Shown here: piece by piece, positions 32,650 through 40,789 of the stretch
How the letters are laid out: every line of letters begins with the position of its first letter
How positions within the stretch are numbered: the stretch's first letter is position 1
Origin: Thermus aquaticus
GTDB taxonomy: Bacteria; Deinococcota; Deinococci; Deinococcales; Thermaceae
Assembly: GCF_001280255.1 (NCBI RefSeq)
Contig: NZ_LHCI01000106.1
Location: forward strand, 954,599 to 1,018,598
Reading direction: 5' to 3'
Length of the DNA stretch: 64,000 nt
Notes under the pieces: model-generated
Database searches by the model: none
Seen by the model: the letters and a program-made list of their open reading frames with translations, nothing else
What the model was told of the DNA's origin: nothing
Translations under genes and position numbers: made by a program

Positions 32650-33977
32650 GCTTCCTCCTCCATCTCCGCCCGGTGGCGCCTTTCCGGGATGAGGCCCGTG
32701 GGCCGGTAGATCATCATGAGCACCAGGATAATCCCCAGGACCAGCCTCTCGTACTTGGCGGGGTCCACCTGGCTCGGGATCTGGGGCAGGCTGGTGCGCA
32801 CGAACTCGCTGAAGGTCTTGAGGACGTCCAGGTTAAGGATGGAGAGGGCCGCCGCCCCCAGGATGGCCCCGGGGATGGAGCCCATCCCTCCCAGGATCAC
32901 CATGGCCAGGATGGTGATGGAGGCGAGGAGGGTGAAGGACTCGGGGGAGACAAAGGTGCGCTGGGCGGCGTAGATGACCCCCATGGCCCCGGAGAAGGCG
33001 GCCCCGGTCATGAAGGCGATGAGCTTGGTGGGCAGGAGGGGGATGCCCATGGAGCGGGCGGCCACCTCGTCCTCCCGAATGGCCGTCCAGGCCCGGCCGA
33101 AGCGGGAGTTGGCCAGGTTGAGGTTGACGAGGACCACGAGCCCGATCATGAGAAGGACCAGAAGGTAGAAGAAGAGTTGGTAGTCCGTGGTCCGGTCCAG
33201 GGGGATGCCCAGGGCGCTGGTGAGGTCGCGGAACCAGTCTATGGGAGGGCGCCCTACCGGGGTGATCCCCTGGGGGCCGTTGGTGATGTTGATGGGGTGG
33301 TCCAGGTTGTTGGCCAGGATCCGCACCACCTCCCCCAGGCCCAGGGTGACGATGGCCAGGTAGTCCCCCCGAAGGCGCACGGCGGGCAGGCCGATGAGGA
33401 GGCCGGTGATGGCGGTGGTGACGATGGCGATCCCCATAAAAAGGTACATGTACTCCCCGGGGAGGGGGAAGTTCCCCTGCATAAAGTTCTGGGCCTGGGG
33501 GCTACCGAAGATGGCCCAGGTGTAGGCGCCCACGGCGAAGAAGGCGGCGTAGCCCAGGTCCAGAAGCCCCGCCATGCCCACCACCACGTTGAGGCCCAGG
33601 GCCATGGCGGCGTAGATGCCGATCTGGATCCCCAGTTCAAAGATGAACGTGTTGGCGAAGCCCGCCAGGGGCACGGAGACCAGGAGGATGGCGAGGCCCA
33701 GAAGCGCCCGGATCCAGTTGGGGATGCGGGGCAGGGTGGTGAGGGCCACCAGGATGCCCACCAGGCCGATGAGGCCCAGGGTGTTGCCGGAGCGCCAAAG
33801 CCCCAGGGTGAAGGCCAGGGTGAGGAGGGCGAGGCTCAGGGTGCGCGCCTGGGGGGAGAGGCGCAGGAAGGCGGCCGCTCCCAAGGCCACGAGGCCGAAG
33901 AGGTTGCTGAGGGCCCCTGGGGCCCAGAAGGCCAGCCCCAGGTAGGCCAGGCTGAGGAGGAGGGCAAGGCCGGTCAT
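32646..33977 (-). CDS. livM: Branched-chain amino acid ABC transporter permease LivM
   Basis: The 443-residue product has about ten membrane helices, longer at the N-terminus (about 1-115, four helices) than the minimal permease, as in many LivM. Core motifs: ALGLNVVVGMAGLLDLGYAAFFAVGAYTWAI, LRGDYLAIVTLGLGEVVRILANN, FGRAWTAIREDEVAARSMGI and SPESFTLLASITILAMVILGGMGSIPGAILGA. It forms half of the transport channel with LivH. Confidence 0.94.
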   Translation of the reverse strand: MTGLALLLSLAYLGLAFWAPGALSNLFGLVALGAAAFLRLSPQARTLSLALLTLAFTLGLWRSGNTLGLIGLVGILVALTTLPRIPNWIRALLGLAILLVSVPLAGFANTFIFELGIQIGIYAAMALGLNVVVGMAGLLDLGYAAFFAVGAYTWAIFGSPQAQNFMQGNFPLPGEYMYLFMGIAIVTTAITGLLIGLPAVRLRGDYLAIVTLGLGEVVRILANNLDHPINITNGPQGITPVGRPPIDWFRDLTSALGIPLDRTTDYQLFFYLLVLLMIGLVVLVNLNLANSRFGRAWTAIREDEVAARSMGIPLLPTKLIAFMTGAAFSGAMGVIYAAQRTFVSPESFTLLASITILAMVILGGMGSIPGAILGAAALSILNLDVLKTFSEFVRTSLPQIPSQVDPAKYERLVLGIILVLMMIYRPTGLIPERRHRAEMEEEA

Positions 33978-34942
33978 ACTTTCTCCCTCACCACCTGCCC
34001 CAGGAGGCCCTGGGGCCGCACCAGCAGAATGAAGACGAGGAGGAGGAAAGCCACCACGTCCTTGTACTCGGTGCCGAAGTTGCCGTTGGTCAGGATGGGC
34101 AGGTAGGTGCCGAAGAAGTTCTCCAGCTGCCCCAGGACCAGGCCGCCCAGCATGGCCCCGGGGATGTTGCCGATGCCCCCAAGGACGGCGGCGGTGAAGG
34201 CTTTGACTCCGGGTAGGAAGCCTACGTAGGGGGTGATGACGGTGTACTGCAAAGCGAAGAGGACCCCGGCCACCCCGCCCAGGGAGCCCCCGATGAGGAA
34301 GGTGCGGGAGATGATCCGGTCGGGGTCAATGCCCATGAGGCTGGCGGTGTGGAGGTCCTGGGCCACGGCCCGGATGGCCACCCCCAGCTTGGTGCGGTTC
34401 ACCAGGTAGGTGAGGCCCAGGAGCATGAGGATGGACACCCCGATGAGGATGAGGGACTTGGCCTGGACGAAAATCGCCCCGCCGAAGAGGTCAAAGAAGC
34501 CCTCCAGGTCCTCCATCGTGCGCATGCGCAGGAAGAACTCGTTGTGCCAGAGGCCCTCTATGAGGCGCACCAGGTCCTGGAGGATGAAGGAGACCCCAAT
34601 GGCGGTGACCAGGGGGACGAGGCGGTTGGTGGTGCCCCGCTTCCTCAAGGGGCGGTAGGCGAAGCGCTCCACAAGGATGGCGGTCATCCCCGAGATGGCT
34701 CCTGCCAGGAGCAGGGCCACCAGGAGGAGGAGGAAGCCGTTTCCAATATGGGGACCCAGGTAGCGGAAGACCTCCACCCCCACCACCGCCCCGATCATGA
34801 AGACCTCGGCGTGGGCGAAGTTGATGAGCTCCAAAACCCCGTAGACCATGGTGTACCCCAGGGCCACCATGGCGTAAACGAAGCCCAGGACGAAGCCGTC
34901 AAAGATCACCTGGGGCAAGAGAACCAGGATTTGCTCTAGCAA
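33974..34942 (-). CDS. livH: Branched-chain amino acid ABC transporter permease LivH
   Basis: The 322-residue product has about eight membrane helices, with the family motifs GFVYAMVALGYTMVYGVLELINFAHAEVFMIGA, TKLGVAIRAVAQDLHTASLMGIDPDRII and FTAAVLGGIGNIPGAMLGGLVLG. It lies 67 bases downstream of livJ, behind a perfect hairpin, and overlaps livM by 4 bases. Confidence 0.94.
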   Translation of the reverse strand: MLEQILVLLPQVIFDGFVLGFVYAMVALGYTMVYGVLELINFAHAEVFMIGAVVGVEVFRYLGPHIGNGFLLLLVALLLAGAISGMTAILVERFAYRPLRKRGTTNRLVPLVTAIGVSFILQDLVRLIEGLWHNEFFLRMRTMEDLEGFFDLFGGAIFVQAKSLILIGVSILMLLGLTYLVNRTKLGVAIRAVAQDLHTASLMGIDPDRIISRTFLIGGSLGGVAGVLFALQYTVITPYVGFLPGVKAFTAAVLGGIGNIPGAMLGGLVLGQLENFFGTYLPILTNGNFGTEYKDVVAFLLLVFILLVRPQGLLGQVVREKV

Positions 34943-34964
34943 GGTCCCTCCTTTCTCCGGGCCA

Positions 34965-34990
34965 AGGGGGTGGCCCTAAGGCCACCCCCT
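34965..34990 (-). terminator. Perfect hairpin between livJ and livH
   Basis: AGGGGGTGGCC (34965-34975) pairs exactly with GGCCACCCCCT (34980-34990) around a 4-base loop. No T-run follows on the minus strand, so it is better seen as an mRNA-stabilising or partial-termination hairpin that keeps livJ output above that of the permeases. Confidence 0.6.
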
Positions 34991-35009
34991 AAAGTTTAGC
35001 CCTTGGGGT

Positions 35010-36182
35010 TTACTGGGAGCCGGGGGGCGCCAACTCAATGATGCGGATCAGCTTGTTGTCGGCCCAGTTGCCGGTGGCGGCCACCTGCATGACGAAGTAG
35101 CGGGCCCTCTTGTTGTCGCCCTTGTCGTCAAACTCAATGGTGCCGGTGAGCCCCTCCATCTTGACCTTGCGAACCTCCTGGCTCACCTGCTCCCGGGTGG
35201 GCTTCCTGCCGCCAGAGGCCTTGATGGCGTTCTCCAGGGCCATGAGGATGACGTTGGCGGCGTCGTAGGCGTAGATGCCGAAGCCCTCAATCTCCTTGCC
35301 GTACTTCTGCTTGAACTTCTGGGCCACGGCCTTGGCCTTGGGGAAGGCGGAGACGGGGCCGGCCACCGTGGTGTAGAAGGTGCCGGCGGCATTCTCCTTG
35401 CCCGCCAGGCGCACGAACTCGCTGGCGTCCAGGCCGTCGCCGCCCATGAGGCGGGTCTTGACGCCCCGCTCCCTAAGCTGCTTCACGAAGGGACCGATCT
35501 GGCTGTAAATCCCGCCGAAGTAGATGAGCTCGGGGACGGGCCGGGCCCCGCGGATCTGGTTGATGATGGGCACGAAGTTGGCCTGCTCCTCGGTGCCCAC
35601 GAAGGCCACCGTCCTTCCGCCCAGGGCCTCGAGGCGCTTCCTGAACTCCTCCGCCAGGCCCTGGCCGTAGGTGGTCTTGTCGTGGATGATGAAGACGTTC
35701 CTCACCTTCAGGTTGTTGACGGCGTACTCGGCGCCCACGGGCCCCTGCACGTCGTCGCGGCCGCAGATGCGGTTCACGTTGGGAAGCCTGCGGTCCGTGA
35801 CCCGGGGAGCGGTGTTGGCGGGGGAGACCATGACCAGGCCCACCCGGGCGTAGACCTCGCTGGCGGGGATGGCCACGCCGGAGTTCAGGTGGCCCACCAC
35901 GCCCAGGATGTCGGGGTCGTTGATGATGCGGTTGGCGTTGGCCACGCCCACGTCGGGGTTGGCCTGGTCGTCGTAGGGGACCAGCTGGAGGTCAAAGCCC
36001 AACGCCCGGAAGCGGGCCTTGGCGTCTTCTATGGCCAGCTCCGCCCCCAGCTTGATCTGCTCCCCCAGGGCCGCCTGGGGGCCCGACAGAGGAGACTGGC
36101 TAGCGATCTTGATGACGTTGGCCTGGCCCAGGGCCATGCCCAGGGCGGCTACACCTGCTACCAGAAACCCGACTTTCCTCAT
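35010..36182 (-). CDS. livJ: Branched-chain amino acid-binding protein LivJ
   Basis: This 390-residue periplasmic-type binding protein has a signal peptide (MRKVGFLVAGVAALGMALGQ) and the Peripla_BP_6 fold: IKIASQSPLSGPQAALGEQIKLGAELAIEDA, VVGHLNSGVAIPASEVYARVGLVMVSPANT and VRNVFIIHDKTTYGQGLAEEF. It delivers branched-chain amino acids to LivHM. I start at the ATG at 36182, with GGAGG 5 bases before it; the GTG two codons earlier overlaps that site. It has a consensus promoter at 36221-36249. Confidence 0.95.
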   Translation of the reverse strand: MRKVGFLVAGVAALGMALGQANVIKIASQSPLSGPQAALGEQIKLGAELAIEDAKARFRALGFDLQLVPYDDQANPDVGVANANRIINDPDILGVVGHLNSGVAIPASEVYARVGLVMVSPANTAPRVTDRRLPNVNRICGRDDVQGPVGAEYAVNNLKVRNVFIIHDKTTYGQGLAEEFRKRLEALGGRTVAFVGTEEQANFVPIINQIRGARPVPELIYFGGIYSQIGPFVKQLRERGVKTRLMGGDGLDASEFVRLAGKENAAGTFYTTVAGPVSAFPKAKAVAQKFKQKYGKEIEGFGIYAYDAANVILMALENAIKASGGRKPTREQVSQEVRKVKMEGLTGTIEFDDKGDNKRARYFVMQVAATGNWADNKLIRIIELAPPGSQ

Positions 36183-36220
36183 AGGCACCTCCTCGGCACG
36201 CGTTCGCGTTGCGGTCCCAT

Positions 36221-36249
36221 TCTATAGGGGGGGTGTGGGGCCTTGTCAA
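36221..36249 (-). promoter_or_regulatory. livJ promoter
   Basis: Minus strand: -35 TTGACA (36244-36249), 17-base spacer, -10 TATAGA (36221-36226). The leader of about 30 bases contains ACGCG-AA-CGCGT-like dyads (about 36195-36215) before GGAGG. Confidence 0.8.
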
Positions 36250-36271
36250 CGCCCTCCTGGAAGTTTATGCC

Positions 36272-36285
36272 TGACCCACCGGTCA
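36272..36285. promoter_or_regulatory. TGACC-N4-GGTCA palindrome upstream of livJ
   Basis: TGACCCACCGGTCA has perfect 5-bp arms with a 4-base spacer. It lies 23 bases upstream of the livJ -35 and just past the glnA stop. The half-sites equal those of the tmrA operator (21834-21847). It could be a regulator site for livJ or a chance match. Confidence 0.35.
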
Positions 36286-36292
36286 AAGCCCC

Positions 36293-37633
36293 TCAGTACG
36301 TGGCCAAGTACTGGTCCAGCTCCCACTGGTGGACCGTGACCCGGTAGTCGTCCCATTCCATCTGCTTGGCCTGGAGGAAGTGGGTGTAGACGTGCTCGCC
36401 CAGGGCTTCCCGGATCACGGGGTCCTTCTTGAGGGCCTCGAGAGCCTCCCTCAGGGTGCCCGGGAGCTCCCGGATCTTGTGCTTGCGCTTCTCCCGCACG
36501 CTCATCTGGTAGATGTTGCGCTGGATGGGGGGCGGGGGGAGGAGCTTGCGCTCAATGCCGTCTATGGCGGCGGCGGCCATGACCGCCAGGGCCAGGTAGG
36601 GGTTGCAGGAGGGGTCGGGCATCCGGAGCTCGGCCCGGGTGCCCACACCCCTCCGGGCGGGGATGCGGATCATGGCGGAGCGGTTGGAGGCGGACCAGGC
36701 GATGTTGGTGGGGGCCTCGTACCCCGGGGTGAGGCGCTTGTAGGAGTTCACCAGGGGGTTGGTGATGGCCACCATGCCCTCGGCGTGCTCCAGAAGCCCG
36801 GCGATGAAGTGAAGGGCGGTCTGGGAGAGCTGGTACTCGGCCTCGGGGTCAAAGAAGGCGTTCTGCCCGTCCTTGAAGAGGGAGAGGTGGGTGTGCATGC
36901 CGCTGCCGTTGATGCCCCGGATGGGCTTGGGCAGGAAGGTGGCGTGGAGGCCGTGGTTGAGGGCGACGCGCTTCACCACCCACTTGAAGGTGGCGATGTT
37001 GTCGGCGGTGGTGAGGGCGTCGGCGTACTTGAAGTCAATCTCGTGCTGGCCCGGGGCCACCTCGTGGTGGCTGGCCTCAATCTCAAAGCCCATGGCCACC
37101 AGGGCGTTGACCATGTCCCGCCGGGCCTCCTCGCCCTTGTCTATGGGAGCCAGGTCAAAGTAGCCCGCCTTGTCGTGGGTCTCCACCGTGGGGAGGCCCT
37201 CGGGGGTCCTGAGGAAGAGGAAGAACTCGGGTTCGGGGCCGGCGTACATGTTGTCAAACCCGAGCTTCTGCAGCCGCTCAATCTGGCGCTTCAGCACATA
37301 CCGGGGGTCTCCCTCAAAGGGGCGGCCGTCGGGGTAGGTGACGTCGCAGATGAGCCGGGCCACCCGGCCCCGGGCGGGGTCCTCCACGCCGTCCGGGAGG
37401 ATGACGAAGGTGTTGTAGTCGGGCTTGAGGAGCATGTCCGACTCCTCAATGCGGGTGAAGCCCTCAATGGAGGAGCCGTCAAACATGATCTCCCCGTCCA
37501 GGGCCTTCTCAAACTGGGACTCGGGTACCTCCACGTTCTTGACCACGCCCAGGATGTCCGTGATCTGAAGCCGCAAAAACTTGACCTTTTCCCCCTTCAG
37601 GGCTTTTAAAATCTCGGCCTTGGTGTATCCCAT
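36293..37633 (-). CDS. glnA: Glutamine synthetase, type I
   Basis: The 446-residue product has the beta-grasp N-domain ([18 protein letters not shown]) and catalytic signatures [47 protein letters not shown] and [29 protein letters not shown]. It joins ammonia to glutamate using ATP. The adenylylation Tyr loop of the beta type (NLYDLPPEE) is replaced by [15 protein letters not shown], so it belongs to the alpha subtype, controlled by feedback and not by adenylylation (family knowledge). I start at the ATG at 37633, preceded by GGAGG; a longer frame upstream lacks support. Strong promoter at 37695. Confidence 0.95.
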   Translation of the reverse strand: MGYTKAEILKALKGEKVKFLRLQITDILGVVKNVEVPESQFEKALDGEIMFDGSSIEGFTRIEESDMLLKPDYNTFVILPDGVEDPARGRVARLICDVTYPDGRPFEGDPRYVLKRQIERLQKLGFDNMYAGPEPEFFLFLRTPEGLPTVETHDKAGYFDLAPIDKGEEARRDMVNALVAMGFEIEASHHEVAPGQHEIDFKYADALTTADNIATFKWVVKRVALNHGLHATFLPKPIRGINGSGMHTHLSLFKDGQNAFFDPEAEYQLSQTALHFIAGLLEHAEGMVAITNPLVNSYKRLTPGYEAPTNIAWSASNRSAMIRIPARRGVGTRAELRMPDPSCNPYLALAVMAAAAIDGIERKLLPPPPIQRNIYQMSVREKRKHKIRELPGTLREALEALKKDPVIREALGEHVYTHFLQAKQMEWDDYRVTVHQWELDQYLATY

Positions 37634-37694
37634 GCTCACCGCCTCCTTTATTTGGGTCCGGAGTTTCGCCGTTTTCCCCCCGGACTTGTGGCGG

Positions 37695-37724
37695 AGTGTA
37701 CCGGAAAAAGTGGTCATGTGTCAA
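37695..37724 (-). promoter_or_regulatory. glnA promoter
   Basis: Minus strand: -35 TTGACA (37719-37724), 18-base spacer, -10 TACACT (37695-37700). Leader about 55 bases with GGAGG near the ATG. Confidence 0.78.
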
Positions 37725-37828
37725 GAGTCTAGAGGTCAAACGGCAAATTTAGGTGGTACGTTTGGCCTATGCGGGGGTCTGACACTGGTCTGACCGGGGG
37801 CGTTTTAAACTGGGGGCCGGAGGGCAGT

Positions 37829-39481
37829 ATGGTGAAGCGGCGGACGGTTTTAAAAGCGGGTCTAGCCCTTGGCGGTCTCGGGTTCGTGCGGGCCCAGGGA
37901 GGGTTCACCCTCACCCTGGTCCACACCAACGACACCCACGCCCACCTGGAGCCCATGGAGCTCACCCTTTCCGGCAAGAAGGTGAGGGTGGGGGGCGTGG
38001 CCCAGCGGGTGGCCTTTTTTGACCGCCTCCGGGCCGGGCGTAGGAACCTCCTCTTCCTGGACGCGGGGGACGTCTTCCAGGGGACCCTTTACTTCAACCA
38101 GTACCGGGGCCTGGCGGACCGCTACTTCATGCACCGCATGCTCTACCGGGTCATGGCCCTGGGCAACCACGAGTTTGACCTGGGGCCGGGGCCCCTGGCG
38201 GACTTCCTCAAGGGGGCCAGGTTCAAGGTGGTCTCGGCCAACGTGGACGTGAGCGCCGAGCCCAGGCTCAAGGGCCTCTTCGCCCCCTACGCCATAGTGC
38301 AGGTGGGCGGGGAGAGGGTCGGGGTCATCGGCCTCACCACCCCGGACACCAAGGAGATCGCCAACCCCGGGCCCACCGTGGCCTTCCTGGACCCCTACGA
38401 GAGCGCCCAGAAGGCCGTCTACGAGCTTTTGGCCAAGGGGGTTAACAAGATCGTCGTCCTCTCCCACCTGGGCTACGGGGAGGACCTGAAGCTGGCCCGG
38501 AGGCTGGTGGGGGCCCAGGTGATCGTGGGGGGCCACTCCCACACCCTTCTGGGGAGCTTCCCCCACAAGGAGCTTGCCCCCGCCGGTCCCTACCCCACCG
38601 TGGTCAAGAACCCGGAGGGCAAGGACGTGCTGGTGGTCCAGGCCTGGGAGTGGGGGAAGGTGGTGGGCCTTCTGGAGGTCACCTTCGCCCCCACGGGGGA
38701 GCTTCTGGCCTACAAGGGCGAGGCCCTCCTCATGACCCCCGAGGTCGCCCCCGAGGACTTCTTCGCCAAGGAGGCCCTCCTGGCCTACGCCCAGCCGGTC
38801 ATGGCCCTCATGGGGCAGGTCATCGCCGAGGCCAAGGTGGACCTGGTGGGGGAGAGGGCCATCGTGCGCAAGCGGGAGAGCAACCTGGGCAACCTCATCG
38901 CCGACGGGATGGTGTGGAAGACCAAGGGCGCCGGGGTCCAGATCGCCCTGCAAAACGGCGGGGGCATCCGGGCCTCCATCCCCAAGGGCCCCATCACCGT
39001 GGGCAAGGTCTACGAGGTCCTGCCCTTCGGCAACACCCTGGTGGTCATGGACTTGAAGGGGAAGGAGATCCTGGCCGCCTTGGAGAACGGGGTCTCCCAG
39101 TGGGAGCAGGGGGCTGGGCGCTTCCTGCAGGTCTCCGGCCTCCGCTACGCCTTTGACCTCGCCCGTCCCGCCGGGAGCCGGGTGGTGCGGGTGGAGGTGA
39201 AGACGGAGAAGGGCTTCGCGCCTCTGGACCTCGAGGCCACCTACCGGGTGGTGGTGAACAACTTCATCGCCAACGGCGGCGACGGCTTCACCGTGCTGAA
39301 GGAGGCCCAGGGCTACCGGGTGGACACCGGCTTCTCCGACGCCGAGAGCTTCATGGACTACCTGAAGGAGCTCAAGGTGGTGGAGGCCCAGGTGGAGGGC
39401 CGCATTGAGGTCCTGAACGAGCCCAAGGGGGAAAAGCCCGCTTACCTTGGCTACCGGATGCCGAGCCTGGTGGGGGTCTGA
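37829..39481 (+). CDS. 5'-nucleotidase / UshA-like bifunctional metallophosphatase
   Basis: The 550-residue product has a twin-arginine-type signal (MVKRRTVLKAGLALGGLGFVRAQ) that suggests export of the folded metalloenzyme. The metallophosphatase domain shows LVHTNDTHAHLEPM, LFLDAGDVFQGTLYF, VMALGNHEFDLGPGPL, VLSHLGYGEDLKLA and IVGGHSHTLL; the C-terminal 5_nucleotid_C domain (about 340-530) has GNLIADGMVWKT, IALQNGGGIRASIPKG and VVVNNFIANGGDGF. It releases phosphate and nucleosides outside the membrane. The ATG at 37829 has GGAGGG 4-5 bases before it; an in-frame ATG 20 codons upstream lacks a site. Confidence 0.93.
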   Translation: MVKRRTVLKAGLALGGLGFVRAQGGFTLTLVHTNDTHAHLEPMELTLSGKKVRVGGVAQRVAFFDRLRAGRRNLLFLDAGDVFQGTLYFNQYRGLADRYFMHRMLYRVMALGNHEFDLGPGPLADFLKGARFKVVSANVDVSAEPRLKGLFAPYAIVQVGGERVGVIGLTTPDTKEIANPGPTVAFLDPYESAQKAVYELLAKGVNKIVVLSHLGYGEDLKLARRLVGAQVIVGGHSHTLLGSFPHKELAPAGPYPTVVKNPEGKDVLVVQAWEWGKVVGLLEVTFAPTGELLAYKGEALLMTPEVAPEDFFAKEALLAYAQPVMALMGQVIAEAKVDLVGERAIVRKRESNLGNLIADGMVWKTKGAGVQIALQNGGGIRASIPKGPITVGKVYEVLPFGNTLVVMDLKGKEILAALENGVSQWEQGAGRFLQVSGLRYAFDLARPAGSRVVRVEVKTEKGFAPLDLEATYRVVVNNFIANGGDGFTVLKEAQGYRVDTGFSDAESFMDYLKELKVVEAQVEGRIEVLNEPKGEKPAYLGYRMPSLVGV

Positions 39482-39486
39482 TATCA

Positions 39487-39543
39487 CCCCATGCTGGTCC
39501 AAGCCAGCATGGGGGGCCCCGGCAAAAGGTTCCTGGGGAAGTT
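39487..39543. repeat. Hairpin repeat copy between convergent genes
   Basis: CCCCATGCTGG (39487-39497) and CCAGCATGGGG (39504-39514) pair exactly, then follows GGCCCCGGCAAAAGG and CCTGGGGAAGTT, identical over nearly 30 bases to the copy at 21541-21602. The loop differs (tccaag versus ttgc plus one closing pair), so the stem is conserved more than the loop. Confidence 0.75.
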
Positions 39544-39570
39544 TCTACTTAAAGAATGGGCCCCGGGGCC

Positions 39571-40014
39571 CTATTCCGCTGCCACCAGGACCAGGACCGG
39601 GTCCCCCACCCGCACCCTTCCACTCTCCAGGACCCGGGCGTAGAGGCCCCGGCCCCCGTAGAGGAGCTTGGGGAGCCTCAGGTCAAACTGGGAGAGGCTG
39701 TTGCAGACGGTGCAGACCTGGGTGAGCTCCAAAAGGGCTTCCCCCACCCGGAGCCTGGCCCCGGGGGGAAGCCCGTGGGGGTCCAGGTCCAGGAGGAGGT
39801 TTTCCCCAAGGGCCCCGAAGGGGAGGTGGATGCCCGCCCTCTTCGCCTTCTCGTAGGCGGCGATCCCCGCCACCAGGAGGGCCCGGTTCGGGTCCTTGCC
39901 GGCGTGCCGGTCCCCCAGGGCCCCAAAGCCCGCCAAAAGGTCCAAGGCCTCTACCTGGGGCTTGGGAAGCCCGAAGCCCGTGCCCAGGTGGAGGGAGAGG
40001 ACCCGGCCCGTCAT
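39571..40014 (-). CDS. MOSC domain protein
   Basis: The 147-residue single MOSC domain has SLHLGTGFGLPKPQVEALDLLAGFGALGDRHAG, YEKAKRAGIHLPFGALGENLLLDLDPHGLPPGARLRVGEALLELTQVCTVCNSLSQF. The CTVCNSL motif carries the Cys that is conserved in MOSC sulfur carriers for molybdenum cofactor maturation. Its ATG overlaps the stop of the cytochrome gene. With the sulfite oxidase-like gene two genes upstream this suggests a role tied to that molybdoenzyme (inference). Confidence 0.88.
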   Translation of the reverse strand: MTGRVLSLHLGTGFGLPKPQVEALDLLAGFGALGDRHAGKDPNRALLVAGIAAYEKAKRAGIHLPFGALGENLLLDLDPHGLPPGARLRVGEALLELTQVCTVCNSLSQFDLRLPKLLYGGRGLYARVLESGRVRVGDPVLVLVAAE

Positions 40015-40705
40015 GGGAGCTTCAGGGCCTGGCGGGCCTCGAGGACCTTCTCCGGGGTGAGCTCCTTGGCCCTTAGGGCCCTCACCTCCTCCGGGGTGTA
40101 GGGCTTGAAGTCCTGGGGGGCGCCCCAGGAGGCTAGGTGGTTCAGCACCAGGGCGATCTCCTCGTCGCTAAGCCAGCCGAAGCCCGGCATCAGGCCCTCG
40201 TAGGTCTGCCCAAAGACGGTGATCTTCCCTCCACTCCGAAGAGGACGGCGAGGGCCAGGTACTCCCGGCCTCCTTTGGCCTTAAGCAGGGTTTCCACGTG
40301 CCCCTTAAGCGGGGGAAAGTTGGGCGGGTTCCCTTCCCCTTGAGGGCCGTGGCACCCCGAGCAGGTGGCGTAGACCTGGGCGCCGGTCTTGGGGGCCTGG
40401 GCGGTGGGGGCCGGGGGCGCCTCTGGGGGCGGGGTGAGGCCCAGGTAGGTGGCCAGGTAGTCCAGGATGGCCGCCCGCTCCTCCTGGGTGAGCTTGAGGC
40501 CCCTGAGCTCCATTTCCTCTATGACCCCATCCCAGCGGTCCCGGGAGAGCCTTTCCCGGGCCACAAAGCCGATCTCGTGGCAGGACTGGCACTTGGCCAG
40601 GACCAGGTCCTTGCCTGGCCCTTCGGGTAAGGTGTACTGCCCCAGGGCCAGATAGCCCAGCACGCCCAGAAGGGCGGTTGCCGAGAGGTAGAAGGCTTTT
40701 CTCAT
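40011..40705 (-). pseudogene. Diheme cytochrome c, frameshifted
   Basis: The exported protein (signal MRKAFYLSATALLGVLGYLALGQ) has two heme c sites: CQSCH near residue 39 and CSGCH near residue 115, each in its own cytochrome domain. The frame breaks near 40226-40231: GAGGGAAGATC where GAGGGGAAGATC would read VEGKITVFGQTYEG; in the restored frame it runs on through GLMPGFGWLSDEEIA, with the distal Met, to TGA at 40011. Restored length is about 231 residues. It is the likely electron acceptor of the neighbouring sulfite oxidase-like enzyme. The ATG lies 6 bases after TAAGCT, so it can be transcribed alone. A lost G in a run may be a read error. Confidence 0.85.
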
Positions 40706-40751
40706 GGTTTCAGCTTACCTGGAAGGGGTATTGGGGGTGTGGCCTGAAATA

Positions 40752-40779
40752 CCCTCCCCAGGACGGGGCCTGGGGAGGG
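40752..40779 (-). terminator. Hairpin after the sulfite oxidase-like gene
   Basis: CCCTCCCCAGG (40752-40762) and CCTGGGGAGGG (40769-40779) form a perfect 11-bp stem with a 6-base loop; TATTTC follows on the minus strand. Probably partial termination before the cytochrome gene. Confidence 0.6.
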
Positions 40780-40789
40780 GAGAGGAGCT

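Noticed and set aside
32673-34106. Open frame of 477 codons on the plus strand across livM
   Set aside because: Antisense to livM; very rich in E, G and H, as expected for the complement of membrane-protein codons.
37862-39502. Open frame of 546 codons on the minus strand across the 5'-nucleotidase gene
   Set aside because: Antisense shadow; the plus strand has every catalytic motif of the family.
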